DNA of 64,000 nt, from the NCBI RefSeq assembly GCF_001708505.1, contig NZ_CP015992.1, positions 2,542,001 through 2,606,000 of the forward strand. The letters run 5' to 3'. Below the pieces are notes generated by a model. The model ran no database searches. It had not been told where the DNA came from and saw only the letters and a program-made list of their open reading frames with translations. The stretch is from Pseudomonas sp. TCU-HL1. GTDB taxonomy: Bacteria; Pseudomonadota; Gammaproteobacteria; Pseudomonadales; Pseudomonadaceae. A program made the position numbers and the translations under genes. Positions 7,504 to 14,719 of this stretch are shown piece by piece. Positions within the stretch are counted from its first letter, which is position 1; every line of letters begins with the position of its first letter.

Positions 7504-8457
7504 ATGAGTTCAAGCAAACCGCGCATCGGTATCATCGGCACCGGCGCAATCGGCGGTTTTTATGGCGTGATGCTGGCCCGTGCCGGTTTCGACGTGCATT
7601 TCCTGCTGCGTAGCGAGTACGACGCCGTGGCGGCACGCGGCCTGCAGTTGAACAGCGTGGCCCACGGCGCCCAGGCGCTGTTTCCGGCCCAGGCGTACCG
7701 GGATGTGGCGGACATGCCGGCCTGCGATTGGCTGCTGGTAGGCGCCAAGACCACCAGCAATGCCGCACTGGCGCCGGTCATCGCCCAGGTTGCCGCGCCA
7801 GGCGCCAGGGTGGTGCTGTTGCAGAACGGCCTGGCGGTGGAAGACGCGTTGCGTCCGCTGTTGCCCGAGTCCCTGCACCTGCTCGGCGGCCTCTGCTACA
7901 TCTGCGTGCACCGTTCGGCGCCGGGGGTGATCGAGCACCAGTCCCTGGGCGCGGTGAATCTCGGCTATCACTCCGGTCCGGCTCGCGATGACGCGGCGCG
8001 CCAGGCGCTGACGGAGGAGGGCTCGGCGCTGTTCAAGGCTGCCGGCATCGATTCGGCCGCCGTGGCCAACCTGGATCAGGCGCGCTGGCAGAAGTTGGTC
8101 TGGAACGTGCCCTACAACGGCCTTTCCGTATTGCTGAATGCCGGCACCACCGCGCTCATGGGCAACGCTGACAGCCGCGAGCTGATTCAGGCAATCATGC
8201 AGGAAGTGGTGGACGGCGCCACCGCGATCGGCCATCGCATCCCGGATAACTTCGCCGCCAAGCTGTTGGCTTCCACTGACCGCATGCCCGATTACCTGCC
8301 GAGCATGTACCACGATTTCGTGCAGAAGCGCCCGCTGGAACTCGGCGCCATCTATGAAGCACCGCTGGCTGCAGCCGCCGCCGCGGGATTCGAGATGCCG
8401 CGCATCCGAGCGCTCTACCAGGCGCTACGCTTCATCGACGCACGCAACCAGGGTTGA
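7504..8457 (+). CDS. Putative 2-dehydropantoate 2-reductase (PanE/ApbA family)
   Basis: A 317-residue NADP-dependent oxidoreductase. The dinucleotide-binding motif is GIIGTGAIGGFYG at residues 8-20. The catalytic Lys region is WQKLVWNVPYNGLS, with Lys and Asn spaced as in ketopantoate reductases. The C-terminal helical domain ends LELGAIYEAPLAAAAAAGF, another family hallmark. It could make pantoate for coenzyme A, but Pseudomonas genomes carry several PanE paralogues and the linkage to a thioredoxin-like gene and a nucleotidase gives no pathway, so a different ketoacid substrate is possible. Confidence 0.88.
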   Translation: MSSSKPRIGIIGTGAIGGFYGVMLARAGFDVHFLLRSEYDAVAARGLQLNSVAHGAQALFPAQAYRDVADMPACDWLLVGAKTTSNAALAPVIAQVAAPGARVVLLQNGLAVEDALRPLLPESLHLLGGLCYICVHRSAPGVIEHQSLGAVNLGYHSGPARDDAARQALTEEGSALFKAAGIDSAAVANLDQARWQKLVWNVPYNGLSVLLNAGTTALMGNADSRELIQAIMQEVVDGATAIGHRIPDNFAAKLLASTDRMPDYLPSMYHDFVQKRPLELGAIYEAPLAAAAAAGFEMPRIRALYQALRFIDARNQG

Positions 8458-8470
8458 GGGGTGGACTTCC

Positions 8471-9376
8471 ATGGGCAAAGGACTGGGTGACAAGCTGGTA
8501 CTGGCGATTTCGTCGCGGGCGCTGTTCGACCTCGGCGAAAGCCATCGGGTGTACGAGGCGGAAGGCATCGAGGCCTATCGCCAGTATCAGATCGACCATG
8601 AGGATGAGGTGCTGGCCCCCGGCGACGCCTATCCGCTGGTAGAGAAGCTGCTGGGCCTGAATGAGTTGCTGGGCCAGCAGCGGGTGGAAGTCATCCTGGT
8701 CTCGCGCAACAGCGCCGACACCGGCCTGCGCGCCTTCAATTCCATCCAGCACTATGGTTTGGGGATCTCGCGCGCAGCTTTCGTTGGCGGGCGTAGCCCG
8801 GAACCTTACCTGGGCGCCTTTGGTTGTCACCTGTTCCTGTCCACCCATGCCGAAGACGTGCGCCGCGCCCTGCAAAGTGGCTACGCTGCCGCCACCATTC
8901 TGTCCGGCGGCCCGCGACGCGAGGGCAGCAACGAACTGCGCATCGCCTTCGACGGCGATGCGGTGTTGTTCTCCGATCATTCCGAGCGCATCTACCAGGC
9001 CGGCGGTCTCGAAGCCTTCCAGGCCCATGAGCGCAACTCGGCCCGCGAGCCGCTGGATGGTGGCCCCTTCAAACCCTTCCTCTCAGCCCTCAACCGGCTG
9101 CAGCAGGAGTTCCCGGCGGATGCCTGCCCGATACGCACGGCACTGGTCACGGCGCGCTCGGCACCGGCACACGAGCGAGTTATCCGCACGCTGCGCGACT
9201 GGGACATCCGTCTGGACGAGTCCTTCTTCCTGGGGGGGCTGGAAAAGGCCGCCATCCTCGAGACTTTCGGCGCGGACGTCTTCTTCGACGACCAGGCCGG
9301 ACACTGCGAGAAAGCCCGCGATGTGGTGGCCACCGGGCATGTTCCCCATGGTGTGAGCAACGAGCCACAGTTCTGA
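8471..9376 (+). CDS. 5'-nucleotidase (cytosolic cN-I-like, PF06189 type)
   Basis: A 301-residue protein starting MGKGLGDKLVLAISSRALFD. The opening SSRALFDLGESHRVYEAEG, the mid-protein VEVILVSRNSADTGLRAFNS and AFVGGRSPEPYLGAFGCHLFL, and the C-terminal DVFFDDQAGHCEKA are characteristic of bacterial homologues of eukaryotic cytosolic 5'-nucleotidase I, a HAD-like phosphatase acting on nucleoside monophosphates. Start ATG at 8471 lies 13 bp after the previous stop, so it is probably in the same operon. An upstream in-frame extension overlaps the PanE-like gene and was rejected. Confidence 0.85.
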   Translation: MGKGLGDKLVLAISSRALFDLGESHRVYEAEGIEAYRQYQIDHEDEVLAPGDAYPLVEKLLGLNELLGQQRVEVILVSRNSADTGLRAFNSIQHYGLGISRAAFVGGRSPEPYLGAFGCHLFLSTHAEDVRRALQSGYAAATILSGGPRREGSNELRIAFDGDAVLFSDHSERIYQAGGLEAFQAHERNSAREPLDGGPFKPFLSALNRLQQEFPADACPIRTALVTARSAPAHERVIRTLRDWDIRLDESFFLGGLEKAAILETFGADVFFDDQAGHCEKARDVVATGHVPHGVSNEPQF

Positions 9377-9420
9377 CTAAGCTCTGGTGAGGCCAGCCAT
9401 GAACGGCGGTAGGAGGCCTC

Positions 9421-9921
9421 ATGATCCGCTCCATTCTCTATGCCACGGACCTCGGTCTCTACGCCCCCTATGTCCTGCAACACGCCCTGTCCCTCGCCCG
9501 GGCGTACAACGCCCAACTCTATGTGGTGCACGCGGTCGAACCCCTTGGGTTGTTCGCCGAGTCCGTGCTGCAGACCTACCTGGATGATGACACCTTGAAG
9601 GAGCTCCGGGCCAAGGGCCTGGGGACCGTCATGTCGAGTATCGAGCAGCGGGTGCTGGAAGGTTTCCGCGATGAGATGGGCGAGGCCGTCCAGGACCTGG
9701 ACATGATCCGCGCCGTGCGCGTGATCCAGGGCGATCCGCCGCTGGTCATCCTGGAAGAAGTGCAGAAGCTTTCGGTGGACCTGCTTGTGGTGGGGAGCCA
9801 CAGCCATGGCACCTCGCTGGACACGCCACTCGGCCGCACCGCGGCGCGCCTGGTGCAGCTGTCCGAAGTTCCGGTGTACCTCGTCCCCATGCTGCAACAT
9901 CGTGGGCGCAGTGACTTCTGA
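9421..9921 (+). CDS. Universal stress protein (UspA family)
   Basis: A 166-residue single Usp domain. It starts MIRSILYATDLGLYAPYVLQ (beta-1 and the adenine-binding Asp) and ends with VVGSHSHGTSLDTPLGRTAA then VPVYLVPML, the phosphate-binding glycine-rich region and last strand. ATP binding is plausible, although the spacing of the Gly motif is not the textbook one. GGTAGGAGG precedes the start. Located just upstream of cysB, as I recall for P. aeruginosa. Role in stress survival is inferred from the family. Confidence 0.88.
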   Translation: MIRSILYATDLGLYAPYVLQHALSLARAYNAQLYVVHAVEPLGLFAESVLQTYLDDDTLKELRAKGLGTVMSSIEQRVLEGFRDEMGEAVQDLDMIRAVRVIQGDPPLVILEEVQKLSVDLLVVGSHSHGTSLDTPLGRTAARLVQLSEVPVYLVPMLQHRGRSDF

Positions 9922-9977
9922 TCACCGCTGGTCGCACGTTGTGCAAAGCGGAAAAAAACGTCTAGTTTTATTCAGCA

Positions 9978-9999
9978 AACCATTAATATGGTTATAAAC
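9978..9999 (+). promoter_or_regulatory. Palindrome and -10-like box upstream of cysB
   Basis: A perfect dyad AACCAT-TAAT-ATGGTT (9978-9993) is followed by TATAAA (9993-9998), about 45 bp before the cysB ATG. CysB-type regulators repress their own genes, so this AT-rich palindrome over the presumed core promoter is a reasonable autoregulatory site. Read by eye; no known consensus was matched. Confidence 0.35.
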
Positions 10000-10040
10000 G
10001 CCGCCGACATCCTGCGGCGTAACCGCTTTGAGGATTGCCT

Positions 10041-11015
10041 ATGAAGCTCCAGCAACTGCGCTACATCTGGGAAGTGGCGCACCACGACCTGAACGTGTCC
10101 GCCACTGCACAAAGCCTGTATACCTCGCAGCCGGGCATCAGCAAGCAGATTCGCTTGCTGGAAGACGAGCTGGGGGTCGAGGTTTTCGCTCGTAGCGGCA
10201 AACACCTCACCCGCGTGACCCCTGCTGGCGAGCGCATCATCACCACGGCCGGCGAGATCCTGCGCAAGGTTGAAAGCATCAAGCAGATCGCCCAGGAGTT
10301 CTCCAACGAGAAGAAGGGCACCCTGTCCATCGCCACCACCCACACCCAGGCGCGCTACGCATTGCCGCCGGTGATCGGTGGCTTCATCAAGCAATACCCC
10401 GACGTCGCCCTGCACATGCACCAGGGCACGCCGATGCAGATCGCCGAAATGGCCGCCGACGGTACTGTCGATTTCGCCATCGCTACCGAAGCTTTGGAGC
10501 TCTTCGGTGATCTGGTGATGATGCCGTGCTACCGCTGGAACCGCTGCGTCATCGTTCCCCAGGGACACCCGCTGGCCAAGCTGCCGAAGCTGACCCTCGA
10601 AGCCCTGGCTGAACATCCCATCGTGACCTACGTATTCGGCTTCACCGGTCGTTCCAAGCTCGACGAGGCCTTCAGTCATCGTGGCCTGACGCCCAAGGTG
10701 GTGTTCACCGCCGCCGACGCTGACGTGATCAAGACTTATGTGCGCCTGGGGCTCGGCGTGGGCATCGTGGCCAAGATGGCGGTAGACACCAAGCTCGACA
10801 GCGACCTGGTGGTGCTCGATGCCAGCGAGCTGTTCGAGTCCAGTGTGACCAAGATCGGCTTCCGTCGTGGCACCTTCCTGCGCGGTTTCATGTGCGACTT
10901 CATCGAGAAGTTCGCTCCGCACCTGACCCGTGATATGCAGGCCAGGGCCATCCAGTGCCATAACAAGGCAGAGCTGGATGAGCTGTTCCACGGCGTGGAG
11001 CTGCCGACTTACTGA
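10041..11015 (+). CDS. cysB: LysR-type transcriptional regulator CysB
   Basis: A 324-residue LTTR, the usual length for CysB. The N-terminal winged helix-turn-helix is MKLQQLRYIWEVAHHDLNVS with recognition segment TSQPGISKQIRLLEDELGVE. The C-terminal domain keeps the effector pocket motifs TTHTQARYALPPVIGGF and ADGTVDFAIATEA that bind O-acetyl/N-acetylserine and sulfate or thiosulfate in the family. AGGA is 6 nt upstream of the ATG. It controls sulfate assimilation; cysH lies only 0.5 kb away in opposite orientation. Followed by a terminator. Confidence 0.96.
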   Translation: MKLQQLRYIWEVAHHDLNVSATAQSLYTSQPGISKQIRLLEDELGVEVFARSGKHLTRVTPAGERIITTAGEILRKVESIKQIAQEFSNEKKGTLSIATTHTQARYALPPVIGGFIKQYPDVALHMHQGTPMQIAEMAADGTVDFAIATEALELFGDLVMMPCYRWNRCVIVPQGHPLAKLPKLTLEALAEHPIVTYVFGFTGRSKLDEAFSHRGLTPKVVFTAADADVIKTYVRLGLGVGIVAKMAVDTKLDSDLVVLDASELFESSVTKIGFRRGTFLRGFMCDFIEKFAPHLTRDMQARAIQCHNKAELDELFHGVELPTY

Positions 11016-11034
11016 TGCGTTCCCCGACAAGAAG

Positions 11035-11060
11035 AAACCCGGCGATGGCCGGGTTTTCTG
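11035..11060 (+). terminator. Rho-independent terminator of cysB
   Basis: Stem AAACCCGGC / GCCGGGTTT with loop GATG and a short T-tract, 20 bp after the stop. Confidence 0.85.
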
Positions 11061-11063
11061 TCT

Positions 11064-11140
11064 GGGTAGGGTGCACTGTGCGCACCGGCTTTCGAATTCT
11101 TCGGACAGGGCCCTAGCGCCTGGCCGGCGCACCCTACGGT
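11064..11140. repeat. Dispersed inverted repeat, GTAGGGTGCGC family
   Basis: Begins GGTAGGGTGCACTGTGCGCACC and ends GGCGCACCCTACGG, so the outer arms are inverted copies. Related units occur at 33072-33118 and 45732-45838. It lies between the cysB terminator and the end of the convergent thioredoxin-like gene. Confidence 0.65.
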
Positions 11141-11159
11141 CCTGCACGAGGGGTGGAGC

Positions 11160-11513
11160 TCAGAGTCGGTCGAGGCCGTCGCGGTTGGCCAGGCCCTTGA
11201 GTTGAGCCACTTCGTCATCCGGGGCGGCGGGAGTGTGCGGGGGCGCTTGCAGTACATCGCGGACAAGGGCGAGGAATACCCTGTACACCTGCTCCCGGCC
11301 ATCGTCGTGCCGTACCACGAAGAAGGGCGCGGTATCCACGCCGTAATGCTGGGCCGCCATCCAGCCGGCACTGGCCGGGTTGCGCTCGTCGGCCACCAGG
11401 ATGCGGTCGATCCTGTCCAGGTAGCCGCCGCGCTCCAGGCGTTCCATCACATCCCGGCATTTGCGGCAGTCCTGGCCATCGGCCAGGACTTTCTTCACCA
11501 GGGTGATGCGCAT
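11160..11513 (-). CDS. Small thioredoxin/glutaredoxin-like protein (CxxC)
   Basis: A 117-residue protein with a redox motif near the N-terminus (GQDCRKCRDV, CRKC) preceded by a beta-strand, and a Pro-containing strand TAPFFVVRHDDG typical of the thioredoxin fold. No signal peptide. It begins 4 bp after the cysH stop on the same strand, so it is probably co-transcribed with cysH. APS reductase needs a thioredoxin-type reductant, so supplying electrons to CysH is an attractive inference, not shown by the sequence. Confidence 0.78.
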   Translation of the reverse strand: MRITLVKKVLADGQDCRKCRDVMERLERGGYLDRIDRILVADERNPASAGWMAAQHYGVDTAPFFVVRHDDGREQVYRVFLALVRDVLQAPPHTPAAPDDEVAQLKGLANRDGLDRL

Positions 11514-11517
11514 CGGC

Positions 11518-12252
11518 TCAGGCCTTGCTGATCAGGTTGCCGGCGTGCAGCCCGCATTCCTTCTGCGTGGCTTCCTCCCACCACCAGCGGCCTTCGCGCT
11601 CGTGCTGGTTCGGCAGCACCGGGCGGGTGCACGGCTCGCAGCCGATGCTGATGAAGCCGCGCTCATGCAGCGGGTTGTAGGGAACTTCCAGCATGCGGAT
11701 GTAGGCCCAGACTTCTTCGCTGGTCATCTGTGCCAGTGGGTTGAACTTGTACAGCGGATTTTCCGGGGTGGAGAAAGCGCCATCCAGTTCCAGTGCGGCC
11801 ACCTGGGAGCGCGTGCCCGGGCTCTGATCGCGGCGTTGGCCGGTAGCCCAGGCCTTGACGGTGGCAAGCTTGCGCTTGAGCGGCTCGATCTTGCGGATGC
11901 CGCAGCACTCGCCGTGGCCATCCTTGAAGAAGCTGAACAGGCCCTTTTCCTTGACGAAGGGTTCCAGCAGTCGCGGGTCCGGCGACAGCACCTCGATGGC
12001 GATGCCATAGTGCTCGCGCACCTGCTCGATGAAGCGGTAGGTCTCCGGGTGCAGGCGACCGGTATCCAGGCTGAACACCTTGACGTTCTTGTTCAGCTTC
12101 CAGGCCATGTCCACCAGCACCACGTCTTCGGCACCGCTGAAGGAGATCCACAGCTCGTCGCCGAAATGCTCGAAGGCCAGTTTGAGAATGTCCTGGGGGG
12201 ACTTGTTGGCGTAGGCTGCCGCCAGTTCGGCGACGTCGAAGGGTTGGCTCAT
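11518..12252 (-). CDS. cysH: Adenylyl-sulfate (APS) reductase, assimilatory
   Basis: A 244-residue phosphoadenosine/adenosine phosphosulfate reductase family enzyme. The PP-loop nucleotide site is ISFSGAEDVVL and the FSLDTGRLHPET segment follows. Two [4Fe-4S] cysteine pairs are present: GECCGIRK and GCEPC. This marks it as the APS-using Fe-S form rather than the enterobacterial PAPS form. The catalytic Cys lies in the C-terminal KECGLHAGN. It reduces APS to sulfite in cysteine biosynthesis, using thioredoxin. Probably CysB-activated; a small CxxC protein gene follows at 4 bp. Confidence 0.96.
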   Translation of the reverse strand: MSQPFDVAELAAAYANKSPQDILKLAFEHFGDELWISFSGAEDVVLVDMAWKLNKNVKVFSLDTGRLHPETYRFIEQVREHYGIAIEVLSPDPRLLEPFVKEKGLFSFFKDGHGECCGIRKIEPLKRKLATVKAWATGQRRDQSPGTRSQVAALELDGAFSTPENPLYKFNPLAQMTSEEVWAYIRMLEVPYNPLHERGFISIGCEPCTRPVLPNQHEREGRWWWEEATQKECGLHAGNLISKA

Positions 12253-12445
12253 CAGGCAGGCTTCCTTTTATGGGGGGCGCTGGGCGCGCTCTATGGCGCG
12301 CATTTTAGCAAAGCAGAGTTATGCCCCTAAATAACCTTGAGGAAGCATCACTGCTTGCGATGGTTATAAGTGCTGCATTGCGCCGTCCTGGGCTAGTCGC
12401 TAGAGTGCCGCCTCCAATCACAAAAGCCATGCGGGGAAATCGCTC
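12253..12445. promoter_or_regulatory. Divergent cysH-thrH intergenic region
   Basis: About 190 bp. Contains the AT-rich stretch AGTTATGCCCCTAAATAACC (about 12318-12337) and GGTTATAAG (about 12362-12370), half-site-like elements resembling those in CysB-controlled promoters. Assigning them to CysB is a guess from position. GGGGAAAT precedes the thrH GTG start. Confidence 0.3.
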
Positions 12446-13063
12446 GTGGAAATCGCCTGTCTCGACCTTGAAGGTGTACTGGTTCCGGAAATCTGGATCG
12501 CATTCGCGGAAAAAACCGGAATCGACGCGCTGAAGGCGACCACCCGGGACATCCCGGACTACGACGTGCTGATGAAGCAGCGCCTGCGCATCCTCGACGA
12601 GCATGGCCTGAAGCTCTCCGACATCCAGGAAGTGATCGCCACCCTGAAGCCCCTGGAAGGTGCCGTCGAGTTCGTCGACTGGCTGCGCGAGCGCTTCCAG
12701 GTGGTCATCCTTTCCGACACCTTCTACGAGTTCTCCCAGCCGCTGATGCGTCAGCTCGGTTTCCCGACGCTGCTGTGCCACCGCCTGATTACCGACGAGA
12801 CCGATCGCGTGGTGGACTACCAGCTGCGCCAGAAAGACCCCAAGCGCCAGTCCGTCCTCGCCTTCAAGAGCCTCTACTACCGCGTGATCGCCGCAGGCGA
12901 CTCCTACAACGACACGACCATGCTCAGCGAAGCCCACGCCGGTATCCTGTTCCATGCGCCGGAGAACGTGATCCGCGAGTTCCCGCAGTTCCCGGCGGTG
13001 CACACCTTTGAGGACCTCAAGCGCGAGTTCATCAAGGCCTCCAGCCGTCAGCTGAGCCTCTGA
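12446..13063 (+). CDS. thrH: Phosphoserine phosphatase / homoserine phosphotransferase ThrH
   Basis: A 205-residue HAD-superfamily enzyme. The nucleophile motif is CLDLEGVLVPE, motif II is LSDTF, the Lys is in QKDPKRQS, and the final acidic motif is AAGDSYNDTTML. Length and sequence are those of Pseudomonas ThrH, which dephosphorylates phosphoserine and can transfer the phosphate to homoserine, feeding serine and threonine synthesis. The start is GTG at 12446, giving MEIACLDLEG, which matches the known N-terminus. Ends just before a strong terminator. Confidence 0.95.
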   Translation: MEIACLDLEGVLVPEIWIAFAEKTGIDALKATTRDIPDYDVLMKQRLRILDEHGLKLSDIQEVIATLKPLEGAVEFVDWLRERFQVVILSDTFYEFSQPLMRQLGFPTLLCHRLITDETDRVVDYQLRQKDPKRQSVLAFKSLYYRVIAAGDSYNDTTMLSEAHAGILFHAPENVIREFPQFPAVHTFEDLKREFIKASSRQLSL

Positions 13064-13079
13064 GAGTCCCGCCCATGAA

Positions 13080-13112
13080 AAAGCCCGCGATAGCGGGCTT
13101 TCTCGTTTTTGC
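13080..13112 (+). terminator. Rho-independent terminator of thrH
   Basis: Stem AAAGCCCGC / GCGGGCTTT with a 4-nt loop, then TCTCGTTTTT. Confidence 0.85.
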
Positions 13113-13204
13113 TCCCCTCTCCCACTGGGAGAGGGGCCGGGGGTGAGGGGCTGTTTGCTGGCTCGGTGCCGGTCCGTTTCGCGAATGAATTCGCTCCCAC
13201 AAGG
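13113..13204. repeat. CCCTCTCCC-family repeat plus REP unit
   Basis: 13113-13150 contains a small hairpin CCCTCTCCC-ACT-GGGAGAGGG then GGGGTGAGGGG, also found at 30451 and 32328. 13180-13204 is a REP unit reading CGCGAATGAATTCGCTCCCA. Together they fill the gap between the convergent thrH and pabB genes. Confidence 0.75.
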
Positions 13205-13205
13205 T

Positions 13206-14555
13206 TTACTCCCCCAACCCCTCCAGTGTCTGCATCAGCACCTTCACCTTGGTGATGGACTCCCGGTATTCCTCCTGCCAGTCGGAGTCGGCGACGATGC
13301 CGCCGCCGCCCCAGCAGCTGGCCTGTCCGTCCTTCACCAGCACGGTGCGGATGGCGATGGAGCTGTCCAGCTCGCCGCGCACATCCAGGTAGAGCAGGGA
13401 CCCGCAATAGATCGAGCGGCGCGTGGGTTCCAGCTCGTCGATGATCTGCATGGCGCGGATTTTCGGCGCACCGGTGATGGAGCCTCCGGGGAAACTGCCG
13501 GTGATCAGGTCCAGCGCATCCTTATCTGCGGCCAGGCGGCCGGTGATGGCGCTGACCAGATGGTGCACGTTGGGGTAGCTCTCCAGGGCAAAGAGCTCCG
13601 GCACCTTGACCGAACCGATGGCGCAGCTGCGGCCCAGGTCGTTGCGCAGCAGGTCGACGATCATCAGGTTTTCCGCGCGGTCCTTGCGGCTGGCCAGCAG
13701 CTCGTCCGCCTGGGCGCGGTCTTCTTCCGGGGTCTGGCCACGGGGGCGGGTGCCCTTGATCGGGCGGGTTTCCACCTGACCCTCGCTGACCTTGATGAAG
13801 CGCTCCGGCGACAGGCTGAGGATGGCGCCCCCATCGTTCAACGCCTGATAGCCGGCGAATGGCGTCGGGCAGGCCGCACGCAATGCCTGGTAGGCGGACC
13901 AGGGGTCGCCTTCGCAGGGGGCCTGGAAGCGCTGGGTAAAATTCACCTGATAGCAGTCGCCGGCCTGGATATACGCCTGCACCCGTTCGATGGCGTTGCG
14001 GTACTGGGTCTGGTCCAGGTTGGCCCGGAAGGGCGCCAGCAGGCGGAACGGAGCGGATGCCGATTCGGCAGGCTCGCTGAACAGGGCGATCAGGCGTGCG
14101 CGCTCGGCTTGCGCAAGGCTGGGGTGGAACACCAGCTGGCTGGTGCGCAGTTGATGATCGCTGACTAGCGCCCAGGCATAGAGGCCCAACTTGGCGTCAG
14201 GCAATTCGAGGTCGTCGATGGCTGCTTCCGGCAACTGTTCCACCCGGCGGCCGAAGTCGTAGGCCAGATAGCCGACCAGTCCGCCGACGAACGGCAGTTC
14301 GATTCCCACAGGCAGGCCGGCCTCGCCCAGGCTGGCCAGAGCCTTCCGCAGGCGCTGAGCGAAGTCGTTGGCCGATTCGCCCTGCACCGGCGCAAGTTCT
14401 GCCAATGGCCAAGCGCTGAATAGGTCATAGCGTCCACGCGTGGCCACCGGGCGGCCAGCATCGAGCAGCACGGCACCGGGCGCCTGACGGACCCGCTTGA
14501 AGCGTTCGCAGGGCGATTCGTGATACGGAAGGGTGTGCAAATGGCAGTCAGGCAT
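13206..14555 (-). CDS. pabB: Aminodeoxychorismate synthase component I
   Basis: A 449-residue chorismate-binding enzyme. The N-terminal part has GLVGYLAYDFGR. The catalytic half has GDCYQVNFTQRF, SPERFIKV, RPIKGTRPRG, DRAENLMIVDLLRNDLGR, GSFPGGSITGAPKIRAM and CGGSLLYLD-like sequence ending in the substrate-binding WGGGGIVADSD. Length and lack of a glutaminase domain fit PabB, which makes 4-amino-4-deoxychorismate for folate with a separate PabA. The context (thrH-pabB) is the same as I recall in P. aeruginosa. Confidence 0.93.
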   Translation of the reverse strand: MPDCHLHTLPYHESPCERFKRVRQAPGAVLLDAGRPVATRGRYDLFSAWPLAELAPVQGESANDFAQRLRKALASLGEAGLPVGIELPFVGGLVGYLAYDFGRRVEQLPEAAIDDLELPDAKLGLYAWALVSDHQLRTSQLVFHPSLAQAERARLIALFSEPAESASAPFRLLAPFRANLDQTQYRNAIERVQAYIQAGDCYQVNFTQRFQAPCEGDPWSAYQALRAACPTPFAGYQALNDGGAILSLSPERFIKVSEGQVETRPIKGTRPRGQTPEEDRAQADELLASRKDRAENLMIVDLLRNDLGRSCAIGSVKVPELFALESYPNVHHLVSAITGRLAADKDALDLITGSFPGGSITGAPKIRAMQIIDELEPTRRSIYCGSLLYLDVRGELDSSIAIRTVLVKDGQASCWGGGGIVADSDWQEEYRESITKVKVLMQTLEGLGE

Positions 14556-14669
14556 AGGGGCGCGCGGGCTGGGAGCAGGAGCGGATTCTAGTCCGCCTGT
14601 AGCGTCGATCCTAGAGCCTTTTCCGAAGTTTACGAGGGAAAAGCATTCTGATACTTATGTACCAATCCC

Positions 14670-14687
14670 ACGGGCATATATGCCTGT
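14670..14687. promoter_or_regulatory. Palindrome at the start of the LuxR-type regulator pair
   Basis: ACGGGCATATATGCCTGT: a perfect 12-bp core GGCATATATGCC plus two further matched pairs outside one mismatch. It lies 33 bp before the GTG at 14720 in AT-rich sequence, where a promoter would be expected. It may be the operator for one of the two regulators; if translation starts at the ATG at 14657 it would instead lie inside the gene. Confidence 0.45.
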
Positions 14688-14719
14688 TCCACAACGATAA
14701 CGATATAGGGATTCAGGCA

